Both the position numbers and the translations under genes were made by a program. A model generated the notes under the pieces. The model saw only the letters and a program-made list of their open reading frames with translations, was not told the origin of the DNA and did not search any database. From contig JAKUNG010000003.1 in assembly GCA_022452285.1 (NCBI GenBank), forward strand, positions 165,470 to 229,469: a DNA stretch of 64,000 bases. Reading direction: 5' to 3'. Numbering within the stretch: the first letter of the stretch is position 1; the number at the start of each line of letters is the position of its first letter. The DNA is from Terriglobia bacterium. Lineage in GTDB: Bacteria; Acidobacteriota; Terriglobia; Versatilivoradales; Versatilivoraceae. Below, in pieces: positions 39,641 through 49,890 of the stretch.

Positions 39641-41635
39641 CTAATAAGTTGCCACAGGTGTTTGGACAGAACGCCATTGAATATTTGTGTAGCGGATGGG
39701 TTGGTGTCCTCGGTAGGCTAGGATTCTGTTTTGGATCTGCGCAGCGAGATCAAGTAGTCCTTTGGAAGTGGCAATCTTTTTTGCTAGTTGAGATATTTTT
39801 ATGGCTTGTTCGAATCTTTCTACTTCAGCGTAGGCTGCTCCTAAAGTGTCTAAAAAAAGTGGGTTTGAATAATTTGTTTCTTGGCAAATTTGTTCACTGA
39901 GTTCAACGGATTCTTTCCCGTGACGAAACTGGGGATTGGTGTGAGTTGCTAAGATCCAAGCCAGTCGATTAGCCACTTCTGGCCATGAAGGATTGATTCG
40001 AAGGGCTTCTCGGTAGTGGTTTAGGGATTGGGAGATTTTGCCTTGATGTGCTAAAGCATTAGCTAAATTGGCATGTGCTTGAAAGTCATCTGGATTTAAG
40101 TCAATGGCTTTGGCAAGAACTGGTATTGCTTCTTTAGTTTTTCCTTGACTTAGAAAAAGGGTTGCCAAATTGTTGTGGGCACTTGAGGAGTTAGGATCTA
40201 TACTGATCGCTTTCTTTAGCAATTCAAAAGCCTCTATTTCCTTTCCTTGTTGAATTCGGATGCTTGCCAGATTACTATGAGCTTCAGAACTATCTGGAAC
40301 GAGATTGATAGCCTCTTTGTAATGAAAGGCTGCTTCTTCAAGTTTTCCCTCCATTGTTAAAACAACTGCCATACTATTGTGTGCATTTGGAGCCTTGGGA
40401 TTTGTTGTTAACCAGTTGCGACAAAAAGTTTCATAGTTTTGAAAATAAGTTGATCGATGGATCGTCAGAGTTGCAAATATCAAAACAACAAGAGTGAGGC
40501 AACCTTTGTAACTTAGAAGGTATTTGGAGTTATCATAGGTTTTAAAAGCTGAGACAATCAAAAAAGCTGTGCCTAACCCCGCTAAGAAAACATAACGTTC
40601 GGCAAAAGGGGCCTCTTGCTGCAGCAGGTTAGCGGTAGGTAGCAACATGAAAAAATGCCAAGTTAACCAAAAGTAGAGCATCGGACGAATTGAAGATGGA
40701 AGCTTCAGTAGGCGGATGAAAATCCAGAGAATAATTGTACAGCTAATGACTAAACGCCACGGAGTGAGCCAGATTTCAACTGGAGGTTCATAAATCAACT
40801 TGGCAAAAGGAATGATTAAAACTTGTAGAGAATATACGAAGGAAAGCACAAAATTAGTTAAATTTCCAAAACTATATTCCTCACCTCCAAACAGTGAATG
40901 ACGAATAAAAAAATAAACACTACAAATGATGACCTCTGGCAAATAGTTCCCAATCCGACGGATAATATTTTTAGGTGAAGGTGATGCAGAAATTCTGAAG
41001 AAATCTGCAAGAACAAAAATAATAACTGTGACAACTGCCTGTTCCTTACTAAAAAGTGCTAGAGCAAAAGCTAATACTGCTCCTAAACGCCACTTAAGAC
41101 CACTTCTTAGATAACAATAACTCGCTAAAAGAATAAATACTCCTGGCATTAAAGTTTCTCTACCCGAAGCAATTGGGTAAACGCAGGATGAAGCCACGGG
41201 ATGTAAAGCAAACAGAAATGAAGCTATTAAAGCGGGTAAAGGCTCTAGATTAAAAATAGGCAAACGAAGCAATCCGTAGGCCAGCACAGCTGCTATTCCC
41301 ATCAGGAAAACGTTAAAAGCATGAAAGGGTTGTGGTTGATCACCATGTATAGCTCTTTGTAGTAACAAAGAAAATCGAACTACGGGACGATAATAAGGAA
41401 GGGTAGGGAAATGTCGTTCTGAAAAAATTTGCCTAACATCCTCAAAGGACTGAATCGGGGGGTGAGACAGAATAACTTCGTAATCATCATAAAGAAAACC
41501 ATTTTCAATGGAGGGATAATATATTCCTATTACTGTAACGAAGAGAATCAGAGGTATCCAAAACCTTCCTGGAAACTGTGGTTGGTTAGTGATTTTTGAA
41601 GGTCGATTCTTTTGGTTGGGGTCTAGCTTTTTCAT
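39641..41635 (-). CDS. Polytopic membrane protein with C-terminal TPRs (TMTC / glycosyltransferase-like)
   Basis: N-terminal hydrophobic segments with FLYDDYEVI acidic loop and HPVASSCVYPIASGRETLM; C-terminal 34-aa TPRs (AHNNLATLFLSQGKTKEAIPVLAKAIDLNPDDFQAHANLANALAHQGK). Confidence 0.75.
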   Translation of the reverse strand: MKKLDPNQKNRPSKITNQPQFPGRFWIPLILFVTVIGIYYPSIENGFLYDDYEVILSHPPIQSFEDVRQIFSERHFPTLPYYRPVVRFSLLLQRAIHGDQPQPFHAFNVFLMGIAAVLAYGLLRLPIFNLEPLPALIASFLFALHPVASSCVYPIASGRETLMPGVFILLASYCYLRSGLKWRLGAVLAFALALFSKEQAVVTVIIFVLADFFRISASPSPKNIIRRIGNYLPEVIICSVYFFIRHSLFGGEEYSFGNLTNFVLSFVYSLQVLIIPFAKLIYEPPVEIWLTPWRLVISCTIILWIFIRLLKLPSSIRPMLYFWLTWHFFMLLPTANLLQQEAPFAERYVFLAGLGTAFLIVSAFKTYDNSKYLLSYKGCLTLVVLIFATLTIHRSTYFQNYETFCRNWLTTNPKAPNAHNSMAVVLTMEGKLEEAAFHYKEAINLVPDSSEAHSNLASIRIQQGKEIEAFELLKKAISIDPNSSSAHNNLATLFLSQGKTKEAIPVLAKAIDLNPDDFQAHANLANALAHQGKISQSLNHYREALRINPSWPEVANRLAWILATHTNPQFRHGKESVELSEQICQETNYSNPLFLDTLGAAYAEVERFEQAIKISQLAKKIATSKGLLDLAAQIQNRILAYRGHQPIRYTNIQWRSVQTPVATY

Positions 41636-41810
41636 TGTTTAGAATTCGATTGATCCAAAAGTTAGGTCCAATAATCAATTCCTATACTGTTATGATACGA
41701 TTTTAACTCGAGAAGCGGTGATTAAGGTGATTAAGAAATAATTTTTATTTAAAGGTAGGTCTTATCCTACTGGAGAATTTGTCAGTAAGTTTGATTTTTT
41801 TGGAGATGCT

Positions 41811-43448
41811 GTGAAGCATTGTGGCGTCAGAAAAAGGAGCAGTTTACTTGGTATTGACAGACGGCGTTTTTTGAAAAGCACAAGTGCTTTTCTAGGAACG
41901 TCTAGTTTGCTGGGATTTCCAGGTTATATCAGAGGTAGGTCTAGTATTGAAAACTTAAGGAAGGAAGCCACCCATCGACAGCGTCGCATCATTCTTGATG
42001 ACGATGGAGATTTAGTTTATTCTCCCGAGGCAAAAAAAGGAGCAAGGGCTTTCCTGGCTCTACGTTTAAACCCGGTTTTGGGAACTCCAGTTGATAGTAT
42101 TGCGTGGTGCATTATGTGGGGAATTGCCAAAGGGCAAGGTCAAACTCGTTATTGGGAGACACAACAACGAGGTTGTCCACTTAATGAAAGTATTAGTGAT
42201 CCAACCCCAGTTATGGTGCAGGCAGCTCAAAAACATCAGCTGGAGATTTTTGGATCCATTCGTATGAATGATACACATGATGCTTTTGGAATGCCGGAAG
42301 GAAAACTAATTTATCCTGTTAAAGTAGAGCATCCAGAATGGTTGTTGGGCAACAAGAGCCAGAAGGGTAAGCCCTTTACCACTATGGATGCTGCAATGTG
42401 GTCTGGACTAAATTATGCAATAAAACAAGTTCGAGAAGACCGACTTTGGTGGATTAAACATACGGTAGAAAATTATTTGGTCGATGGTATTGATCTTAAT
42501 TTTTTCCGAATGCCTTGGTATTTTAAACAGGGAGAGGAAGATTCAGGTATGGCATTAATGAATGAATTGATTCGACATGCCCGTTGCATAATCAATAAGG
42601 TTTCAGAATCACGGGGCAGGCCAATACTGCTAGGTGTCAGAATTCCCGGCACTTTAAAAACATGCCAAAGAACTGGTTTAGATGTTGAAACTTGGCTTAA
42701 AGAAAATTTGGTAGACAGACTTCTTGTTGGTGGAGGATATACAGTCTTTACCAATCCAGTCCAAGAGATGGTACAGTTAGGACATTTCCATGATGTACCA
42801 GTTTATCCTTGTATTAATTGTGGCTTGAAGGTTTTTGGTTCAGATAAGGCCATGAGAGGTGCCGCCTCAAATATTTTATCAGCTGGGGCCGATGGGATTT
42901 ATCTTTGGAATTATCAATACCGTAAAGTTCCTATGCTTGCATACGGGCGTCCAGAGCCTTCCTCATACAGGTTGCTGGAGGATCTGAAATCCGCAGCAGC
43001 CTTGAGATTTCAGAATAAAATTTTTGGAGTTGATTACCATCAAGACATTGGTCCTTATGAGAATGCTAGTCATCCAGGACAACTTCCAATAAAACTGAAT
43101 ACTGGTAACCCAGATTCTAAAGTGGCTGTTACTATTCCAGTAGGTGATGATGTAATGGCTGCAAAACGTTCAAATAGATTTCATAAAGCTATTTTGGAGT
43201 TGCAGTTGGAGGGATTACAATCGGATGAACAAATCAAAGCACAGCTTAATGACCATCGGCTTGAAGTTAAGTCAACAAAAATTTTGAAAAAAAATAACAA
43301 TAATTCTTTGATCAAGATCTTATATAACCTTAGTTCAGCGCCGATCAAACAAGGCAATAATCAGTTACATGTTTGGATGAAAAAAAGTAGAAAACAATTT
43401 ATTACTCCGACTCTTCGCCATGTCTGGCTAAAAGTGGACTATCTTTGA
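41811..43448 (+). CDS. Tat-exported glycoside-hydrolase-like (GH10-like TIM-barrel) hypothetical protein, paralogue A
   Basis: IDRRRFLKSTSAFLGTSSLLG Tat motif; NYLVDGIDLNFFRMPWYF; homologous blocks to ORF 45813-47564. Confidence 0.65.
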   Translation: MKHCGVRKRSSLLGIDRRRFLKSTSAFLGTSSLLGFPGYIRGRSSIENLRKEATHRQRRIILDDDGDLVYSPEAKKGARAFLALRLNPVLGTPVDSIAWCIMWGIAKGQGQTRYWETQQRGCPLNESISDPTPVMVQAAQKHQLEIFGSIRMNDTHDAFGMPEGKLIYPVKVEHPEWLLGNKSQKGKPFTTMDAAMWSGLNYAIKQVREDRLWWIKHTVENYLVDGIDLNFFRMPWYFKQGEEDSGMALMNELIRHARCIINKVSESRGRPILLGVRIPGTLKTCQRTGLDVETWLKENLVDRLLVGGGYTVFTNPVQEMVQLGHFHDVPVYPCINCGLKVFGSDKAMRGAASNILSAGADGIYLWNYQYRKVPMLAYGRPEPSSYRLLEDLKSAAALRFQNKIFGVDYHQDIGPYENASHPGQLPIKLNTGNPDSKVAVTIPVGDDVMAAKRSNRFHKAILELQLEGLQSDEQIKAQLNDHRLEVKSTKILKKNNNNSLIKILYNLSSAPIKQGNNQLHVWMKKSRKQFITPTLRHVWLKVDYL

Positions 43449-43511
43449 ATTGAATAGGGAAAAAGGCGAAGCTGTTTTTTGATAATGGGTGAGGAGAGTA
43501 GGATTTATTGC

Positions 43512-45704
43512 CTAAGGATTGGCTTTTGCGCTACACAACTCTTCATAGAAAGCCATGCCCTGCTGGATTGTGGTGAGAACATGTTCTTTCTGCTGTTGGG
43601 TGCTAAAATAGGCATCTTCCTGAACCCAACGCTCCAAGGGTTTGAGAAATTCTAATAAGTAGCAACCACTTTGGGACTTTTTAAGTTGGTTTCCTTGGTA
43701 ACTGACATAAACAGGATTGGTGTGAGCAAAAAGAGGATGAGTCCAAATCGAACGTTCTTCGGGCCAGCCTCCTGAACAACGGGCAGCGATCCAAAGGCTT
43801 TTATCGACAAAATGGTCAATGAGTAGGCTTGCTTCCTTGCCACCATTTCTAGATGAAGTGGAGTACATGGGTTGCCCGTTTACCACAAGTTCTAGACGTT
43901 CAAATGATCTATGAGAAAAAGCGGTTGCTTTGATCTGTACTACTTCCCCCTTTTTTAAACTCAATTCATCTCCGGCACCTAAGCCGTTTACACTAAGGCT
44001 AATCATGGGTCCATTAGTAACAAAAGATTGACCTTTTCTTAGCCCATTGATCCAAGATTGATAAGTAAAAGGCACAGTTAATTTAACGTAGACTCTTTGA
44101 TGACCAATTGCTTCCTCCGGTCCAATCCGGTCTGTTCCAGCAGTAGCTGGCAATCGAAAACCACAGTTTAAGAGATGATACCAAAGTTTCAATGCTTCTG
44201 GGAGGCGTGTGTGTGTAAGAATATCTGCTGTGTCAATTGCTCCAAAAACCATATCAATAGGAAACTCCCGTTGTGCAGGGCGTAAGTGCGCCCAATTTAC
44301 TAGACCTTGCTGACGATGCGTTTCTCTCATTACCTCCAAGAGGAGAGGAAAATCTGGTGATCCGGGTTGGCCATGCTTTGGATGACCCTGACCACTGGGA
44401 TCTAAAAATGAATAGCGTAAGATGTTGGGAGTAGGATGTGCTAATCCACCAGTGGAGAGTGGGGTTATCAATTGTTTTAAATTTAGTAGACTGACATGTC
44501 CCAGCTGTTGATTACGGTACTCTTCGTTGTAATACACTAAATGTCTTGAATCTGAAATTGGATCTACCTTTCCTTTAAAATATTGTTGGGAATAAGTTTC
44601 TCCAAGATGGCTAAAGATCAAAACATTACTAACGCGTAAATCCTCTGCCTTCATTTCGAATAACGCACTAGTCGGGTTCAACATATGAATGTGAGTATCG
44701 CCAGAATACCACCCTTCTTTTTCCATGTTCGCCCATCGTTTCAGTCGAAAGGTTTTCTTAATAGTTTTGTTAGGAGGCAGAAACACTTCCTCCTCAAGGG
44801 GAGTGTACTCGAGGCCTCTTCGAATTGAGATTGCTAGTTTTCCAGAGGGAGCACGGATTCGAAAGTTTTCGTTTACATAGTTCCAGCGGGTGGCATTTGC
44901 CCGTGGGCGAAGAATTAATCCATAGGAAGAATCTACTGGAAAGCGATAATTATTCTCTTTATCAATGACCCTAACCCTTCCAAGGGCTGGTGTGCCATCG
45001 GAATTCTCTACCAGCTTACCTACTAATACACCTGTTTCATGAACTTTAAGAGAAGCTTTTTTCTGACCATGGTGAATTTTGGACTCGATTTTAATTATTG
45101 CTTCCCTTTGGCTCATTTCAGAGACTGCAAGGCTAGAAAGAAAATAGCGGGTCATTGCAGGCTGGATCTCAAAGCTTTTTTTCTTAGGAATGAAATCGGA
45201 GGCTGGAAGAGTTATTTTCTGAAGCTGGGATGTAGAATTGTGGATCCTTAGAAGAATTGGTTGAGAAATTTTTTGGTAAAGAACTAATTCTGGGAAATCT
45301 TTGAATTCAAATCCTTCTGGTTCTAATTGAATTTGTATTTTTGGCCAGGGTAGCTCTTTCAGCAAAGAAGAAAATGTGTCTCGGGTCACTTTTAGACTTT
45401 TTGAGAGAAGCCTATTCTTTTTGGATGCCTCAAAAGAGGATATTTTCTGAGAAATGTCGTAAGCATTTAGTGCTTTTAAAACGGTAGCATAGAAATTTCC
45501 ATCGAGCTGGAATTGATTTCGGACTCCTTGATATACATTGCCAACAGCATCAGAATGAATCTCATCTTTGAAAATCGAGTAGAGGTCGTGGACAAGAACT
45601 GGCAGGTCATTCGATTGGGGAACATTTCTGGTAGAACTCTGGTTACAGAAAAAAATTATCACTCCAATCAATATCAAAACCAATCGAGGCTTCCAGCATG
45701 TCAT
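43512..45704 (-). CDS. CehA/McbA-type PHP-domain metallohydrolase, secreted/lipoprotein-like
   Basis: MEKEGWYSGDTHIHMLNPTS (DxHxH), VNWAHLRPAQ, ATAGTDRIGPEEAIG, GLRKGQSFVTNGPMISLSVNG; hydrophobic N-terminus ending in Cys. Confidence 0.75.
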   Translation of the reverse strand: MTCWKPRLVLILIGVIIFFCNQSSTRNVPQSNDLPVLVHDLYSIFKDEIHSDAVGNVYQGVRNQFQLDGNFYATVLKALNAYDISQKISSFEASKKNRLLSKSLKVTRDTFSSLLKELPWPKIQIQLEPEGFEFKDFPELVLYQKISQPILLRIHNSTSQLQKITLPASDFIPKKKSFEIQPAMTRYFLSSLAVSEMSQREAIIKIESKIHHGQKKASLKVHETGVLVGKLVENSDGTPALGRVRVIDKENNYRFPVDSSYGLILRPRANATRWNYVNENFRIRAPSGKLAISIRRGLEYTPLEEEVFLPPNKTIKKTFRLKRWANMEKEGWYSGDTHIHMLNPTSALFEMKAEDLRVSNVLIFSHLGETYSQQYFKGKVDPISDSRHLVYYNEEYRNQQLGHVSLLNLKQLITPLSTGGLAHPTPNILRYSFLDPSGQGHPKHGQPGSPDFPLLLEVMRETHRQQGLVNWAHLRPAQREFPIDMVFGAIDTADILTHTRLPEALKLWYHLLNCGFRLPATAGTDRIGPEEAIGHQRVYVKLTVPFTYQSWINGLRKGQSFVTNGPMISLSVNGLGAGDELSLKKGEVVQIKATAFSHRSFERLELVVNGQPMYSTSSRNGGKEASLLIDHFVDKSLWIAARCSGGWPEERSIWTHPLFAHTNPVYVSYQGNQLKKSQSGCYLLEFLKPLERWVQEDAYFSTQQQKEHVLTTIQQGMAFYEELCSAKANP

Positions 45705-45812
45705 TTAAGATATTCCTGTTTATTGGGTAGTTAAGGATTTCCCAAAAATTCTGTTTTTAAAGAACTTGAATAAACCCTAGTTAAAAGATCTCTAGTTATT
45801 CATTTTTTGTTT

Positions 45813-47564
45813 TTAAACCTTTTTTAATTCAGGAATGCTTAAGCGCCCATCTATTAGGGTAATATAAGGTTCTAATCGTTTGTCTCGTTTGACCAATCTA
45901 ATTTCAAGATAATTTGGACCTGGATGAATCGTAATAGGGTCAAGTTTGAATTCAAATTCATGAGTGTCTTTAATGGTTAATCCAGGGAAGGCGCTGGGAT
46001 CTGGCTGAACGGGTTTCCCGTTCCATAGAAAAGCTAACTTATCCTCAGGTCCCAGATCAACCAAACGGACCCAAGCCCTTGGTGACGATGTCGGTCGAAC
46101 TTTTGTTAGATCGTCGGCGATATCAAATACGACCCTATGACCGATATTGTCAGTGGAATAACCAATCATCATGGGAGTCTGGCCAGGCCATTCAGCGTGT
46201 CCAAAGGTACCTGTTAGGACTCCCCCGGTATGAGGGCTGCCATCTAAGAGGTATTTCTTGGCCCCATATTTAAGTAAGTCTGGATTAACCATGTCATGGG
46301 TAAAACTCAAATCTAGTGGATTTTCTCCAGGGCGATGATAGTGGGGCATCCGATAAAAATAGTTCCAAAGCTGGATGCCAGAAATTCCAGAAGAAAAAGC
46401 TCTATAGGTAGCAGCTCGGAGAGATTCGCGGCCCTCTCGGGTAGGTCGAGCATGTGTAAAACAAGCTTGTGAGGGAATGCCATGTTTTTCCCCCAGTTCA
46501 GCAATCTCATTCCAAGGGGTACTGAAAGGGGAGAGACCATTACTGATAACGGTCATATCCAGCAAACCTTCTTCCAGCCAGACTGGAAGATCTATCCCAA
46601 TCCGAAGGCATAGGTCAACGGTTGCGGGAACTCGGGCAGAAATAAATATCGGTCGTCCTCGTCGAGCGCCTTGTTCATTAGCAAGCTTTCGAATTTTGCG
46701 AATAAAAGATGTCATTACATGACGTTGTGCATAGGCTTCGTAACTTGGGAATAGGAAAGGGGATCGGAAAAAGTCGAGCTCAAGACCATCTAAATCATAT
46801 TTATTAACTGTTTCAGCTGCCAAGTTGAAAATAAGATCTCGATAAGGTCCAATGGCATAATTTCCAGCACTTGCTTGAAAATACTGGAAACTCTCATCAG
46901 GATGAGCAATTCCTCGGTCACCAATTAACCATTCTGGATGTTCCCGCTTCCATTTTGGTACATAGAAATAAGGTTCAGCCGGATGGGTTTTTGGTAATGG
47001 GCTTGGTCGATCAAGACCTAAGCGATCTCCCCATCGGTCATGATGGTCATTCATGCGAATTCTAAGAAAAACATCAATGCCGACCTTATGTCCTCCCTCA
47101 CAAATCAAGGTCAAAGGATCCTGACCTGAAGCACACAGACGTTTGACTGCTTCATTCATGCGTAGCGTATTTCCACTTCTTATTACATCTTGATCGTCAC
47201 CGATAATTGGATAGGTTTCAGAGCAATGAGTGGTACCACCGGCATGGTTAATTCCATATGCATACATGCTAATAGCTGAATTTCTCAAAGGCCCAATTGA
47301 TCCCTCAATTAGGCCTTCTGGACTGGGAGGCCAGCCCATCCGAAGGAGAGGATCACCAATGTCTTGAAGTACAACTCGATAATCTTCAGGACGTTTTCCT
47401 GAGAAAGAAGTACCTTGGTTATCCCTTCGTACTAAACCAGCGGCAGTTGCTGTTTTCGGAAGGGAGTTAATTGGATTTAAACTCAGGGCTGTTCCAGCGA
47501 GGGCTGTTGTACGCAGGAACCTCCTGCGTGAAAAACTCGAAAGTGGACGGGTTGCTTTAGGCAT
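45813..47564 (-). CDS. Tat-exported glycoside-hydrolase-like (GH10-like TIM-barrel) hypothetical protein, paralogue B
   Basis: FSRRRFLRTTALAGTALSL Tat motif; KYDLDGLELDFFRSPFLF; GRPIFISARVPATVDLCLRIGIDLPVWLEEGLLDM. Confidence 0.65.
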   Translation of the reverse strand: MPKATRPLSSFSRRRFLRTTALAGTALSLNPINSLPKTATAAGLVRRDNQGTSFSGKRPEDYRVVLQDIGDPLLRMGWPPSPEGLIEGSIGPLRNSAISMYAYGINHAGGTTHCSETYPIIGDDQDVIRSGNTLRMNEAVKRLCASGQDPLTLICEGGHKVGIDVFLRIRMNDHHDRWGDRLGLDRPSPLPKTHPAEPYFYVPKWKREHPEWLIGDRGIAHPDESFQYFQASAGNYAIGPYRDLIFNLAAETVNKYDLDGLELDFFRSPFLFPSYEAYAQRHVMTSFIRKIRKLANEQGARRGRPIFISARVPATVDLCLRIGIDLPVWLEEGLLDMTVISNGLSPFSTPWNEIAELGEKHGIPSQACFTHARPTREGRESLRAATYRAFSSGISGIQLWNYFYRMPHYHRPGENPLDLSFTHDMVNPDLLKYGAKKYLLDGSPHTGGVLTGTFGHAEWPGQTPMMIGYSTDNIGHRVVFDIADDLTKVRPTSSPRAWVRLVDLGPEDKLAFLWNGKPVQPDPSAFPGLTIKDTHEFEFKLDPITIHPGPNYLEIRLVKRDKRLEPYITLIDGRLSIPELKKV

Positions 47565-47984
47565 GGATTATTCTCCTTAAGTAAAATTATTACTGGTTGG
47601 TACCGGGTGATTAGCTGACTGAATTTGCCCGAGTTGAAACTTTGCTCAAGCCAATTTTTTTCTGAAACTTTAAAAAAGAACTATTTTAGCAGAGAATTAA
47701 GATGTAGTGGTCAATCAATAGAATCCATTTATTGTATAGACCCAATAAACTCTTTTTAGAGTACAATGTTGCAGACTTCAAGGAGCTGTTCGGTAAGAAG
47801 TGATTGGTTAGGATTAGAAGTAGTTATTTTGACTAAGATTCTTTAAAACCTGAAGGTCATGTTTGGTCAATAGCTGATTTCAGCCTAATATACCTAAGGT
47901 ACGGAGGGAAACTTATTATGTTGTAGCGAATTAGTGTCTTTAATGGTTTGCTGTTATTATTTAGACAGGTATTAACGAGGACTT

Positions 47985-48860
47985 ATGTCAACTATTTTTT
48001 CAGGGATTCAGGATGGAAACAGAAGGGATGATCGAATCAATCGTGTCAAAAGCATCCCATTCTTTTTAGTCCATTTAGTTTGTTTTACCGCTATATTAAC
48101 TGGAGTTTCATGGGAGGCAATAGGTTTGTGCCTAAGCTGTTATTTCCTTCGAATGTTTGGCATTACAGCAGGATATCACCGTTACTTTTCTCACCGCAGT
48201 TATAAAACTAGTCGAGCTTTCCAGTTTGTTTTGGCTTGGCTGGGGTGTTCTGCTGTACAAAAGGGTCCCTTATGGTGGGCGTCCCATCATAGAAAACATC
48301 ACCAGCATTCCGATCAAGAAGAAGATGTTCATTCACCAGAACGCATGGGATTTTGGTGGTCTCATGTAGGATGGATTTTGTGTGACAAATATGACCATAC
48401 TGATTATGACTCTGTCAAAGATTTGACGATGTATCCGGAACTTTTATGGTTAAATCGATTTTATTTAGTTCCGTGTATTCTATTAGCTGCCCTTTGTTTG
48501 TGGCTGGGTAATTGGCAGGGTTTGGTGTGGGGGTTTTTCATTAGTACTGTTCTGCTCTATCACAGTACCTTTGTGATTAATTCTCTTTGCCACATGTTAG
48601 GAAAAGTCCGTTATAAAACTGGTGATACGAGTCGTAACAGTTTAATTCTGGCAATACTGACAATGGGTGAAGGTTGGCACAACAACCATCACTACTATTC
48701 AACTTCTGTTCGTCAGGGGTTCTTCTGGTGGGAGTTGGATATTTCTTATTATGTTATCCGTATTTTGGCTGGCCTCAGAGTGGTATGGGATCTTAAGAGC
48801 CCTCCTCAAAAGGTGTTAGATGTGGGTCGGGGTCTTCTTAAGAATCCTCTTGAAGAATGA
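47985..48860 (+). CDS. Membrane acyl-CoA/fatty acid desaturase (delta-9 type)
   Basis: Histidine boxes HRYFSH, HRKHHQ and HNNHHYY with TM segments. Confidence 0.93.
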   Translation: MSTIFSGIQDGNRRDDRINRVKSIPFFLVHLVCFTAILTGVSWEAIGLCLSCYFLRMFGITAGYHRYFSHRSYKTSRAFQFVLAWLGCSAVQKGPLWWASHHRKHHQHSDQEEDVHSPERMGFWWSHVGWILCDKYDHTDYDSVKDLTMYPELLWLNRFYLVPCILLAALCLWLGNWQGLVWGFFISTVLLYHSTFVINSLCHMLGKVRYKTGDTSRNSLILAILTMGEGWHNNHHYYSTSVRQGFFWWELDISYYVIRILAGLRVVWDLKSPPQKVLDVGRGLLKNPLEE

Positions 48861-48928
48861 ATTTCTTGAATCAGGAAATTGAAGTTTGACTCACGATGGC
48901 AGTGAAATTAAAGTGGGTGAGGGTTTCC

Positions 48929-49762
48929 CTAAGAGCCCTTTTTTAACGGTTTCCATTGGTTTATCAGCTGCTGTGATTTTTCTATTTGTGATGGGGTCAT
49001 TTGCCTTTCTAGCTGACTTTTCAATTGATTGGCATCCTGGTGTCCTTGGGAACCAGCAATGCTGAACCATTTATGTGCTTTAACAGAATCTTGTGGTATG
49101 CCAGCCCCCTTTGCATACATTAAGCCTAAACGGAACTGGGATGAAGCAATTCCCTGTTCTGCAGCAAGTCGAAACCAATCTGCTGCCTCTTTAAAGTTTT
49201 GTTTCACTCCTTGTCCATCATGGTAGTTCAATCCTAAAAGGAATTGGGCCTCGGCAAATCCCTGGTTTGCAGCTAGTTGATACCACTTTGAAGCTTCCTT
49301 GTCGTTTTGTTTAACTCCATCCCCCTTTGCGTACATAAGGCCCAATATAAACTGTGCCTGTGAATGCTTCTGTTTTGCAGCTAATTGAAACCACTTACGA
49401 GCTTTTTTGAAATCCTGTTGAACACCTTGACCCCTTCCATAGGCAGCACCTAGATTATATTGGGCCTCAACATTACCCTGTTTTGCCGCAAGTTGAAGCC
49501 ATTTAACAGCTTCCTTGAAGTCTTGTCCAATGCCTTGGCCATGATAATACATCACTCCCAGTGCAGCTTGCGCCAGGGGATCTCCTTCTTCAGCAAGGGG
49601 AAGTAAATCAATGTAAGATCTTTCAGTGTAATCTGTGGGATTATCACCAAGAATTGTGCTATGTCCTGCGAAAAGTAAAAGTAATAGGAATAAATTTCTA
49701 AAAGCGTTCATTAATAACCGGATCTTTCTTTTTGTAAGCTGGTCAGTCAATTTTATAAACAT
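48929..49762 (-). CDS. Sel1-like repeat protein, secreted
   Basis: 36-aa repeats such as EAQYNLGAAYGRGQGVQQDFKKARKWFQLAAKQ and AQFILGLMYAKGDGVKQNDKEASKWYQLAANQG; probable start at 49711 (MNAFRNLFLLLLLFAG). Confidence 0.92.
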   Translation of the reverse strand: MFIKLTDQLTKRKIRLLMNAFRNLFLLLLLFAGHSTILGDNPTDYTERSYIDLLPLAEEGDPLAQAALGVMYYHGQGIGQDFKEAVKWLQLAAKQGNVEAQYNLGAAYGRGQGVQQDFKKARKWFQLAAKQKHSQAQFILGLMYAKGDGVKQNDKEASKWYQLAANQGFAEAQFLLGLNYHDGQGVKQNFKEAADWFRLAAEQGIASSQFRLGLMYAKGAGIPQDSVKAHKWFSIAGSQGHQDANQLKSQLERQMTPSQIEKSQQLINQWKPLKKGS

Positions 49763-49890
49763 GGGTTAGTCTACAACAATTTATGTTTATTAGCCAAGAA
49801 GGCTAATATTCTAGTAGAAAAATTTGGTTAAATGTTTTTGAGGAGTTCAATGACTCCTTAAAAATTAACTTATCCCAAAATCTAAAAGAA

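Noticed and set aside
47762-47985. Coding-like frame upstream of the desaturase (NVADFKELFGKK*...DSLKPEGHVWSIADFSLIYLRYGGKLIML*)
   Set aside because: Interrupted by several stops and without recognisable similarity; too weak to call a gene remnant.
48929-49762. 108-bp periodicity
   Set aside because: Fully explained by Sel1 protein repeats (36 aa); not a CRISPR or DNA-level repeat element.
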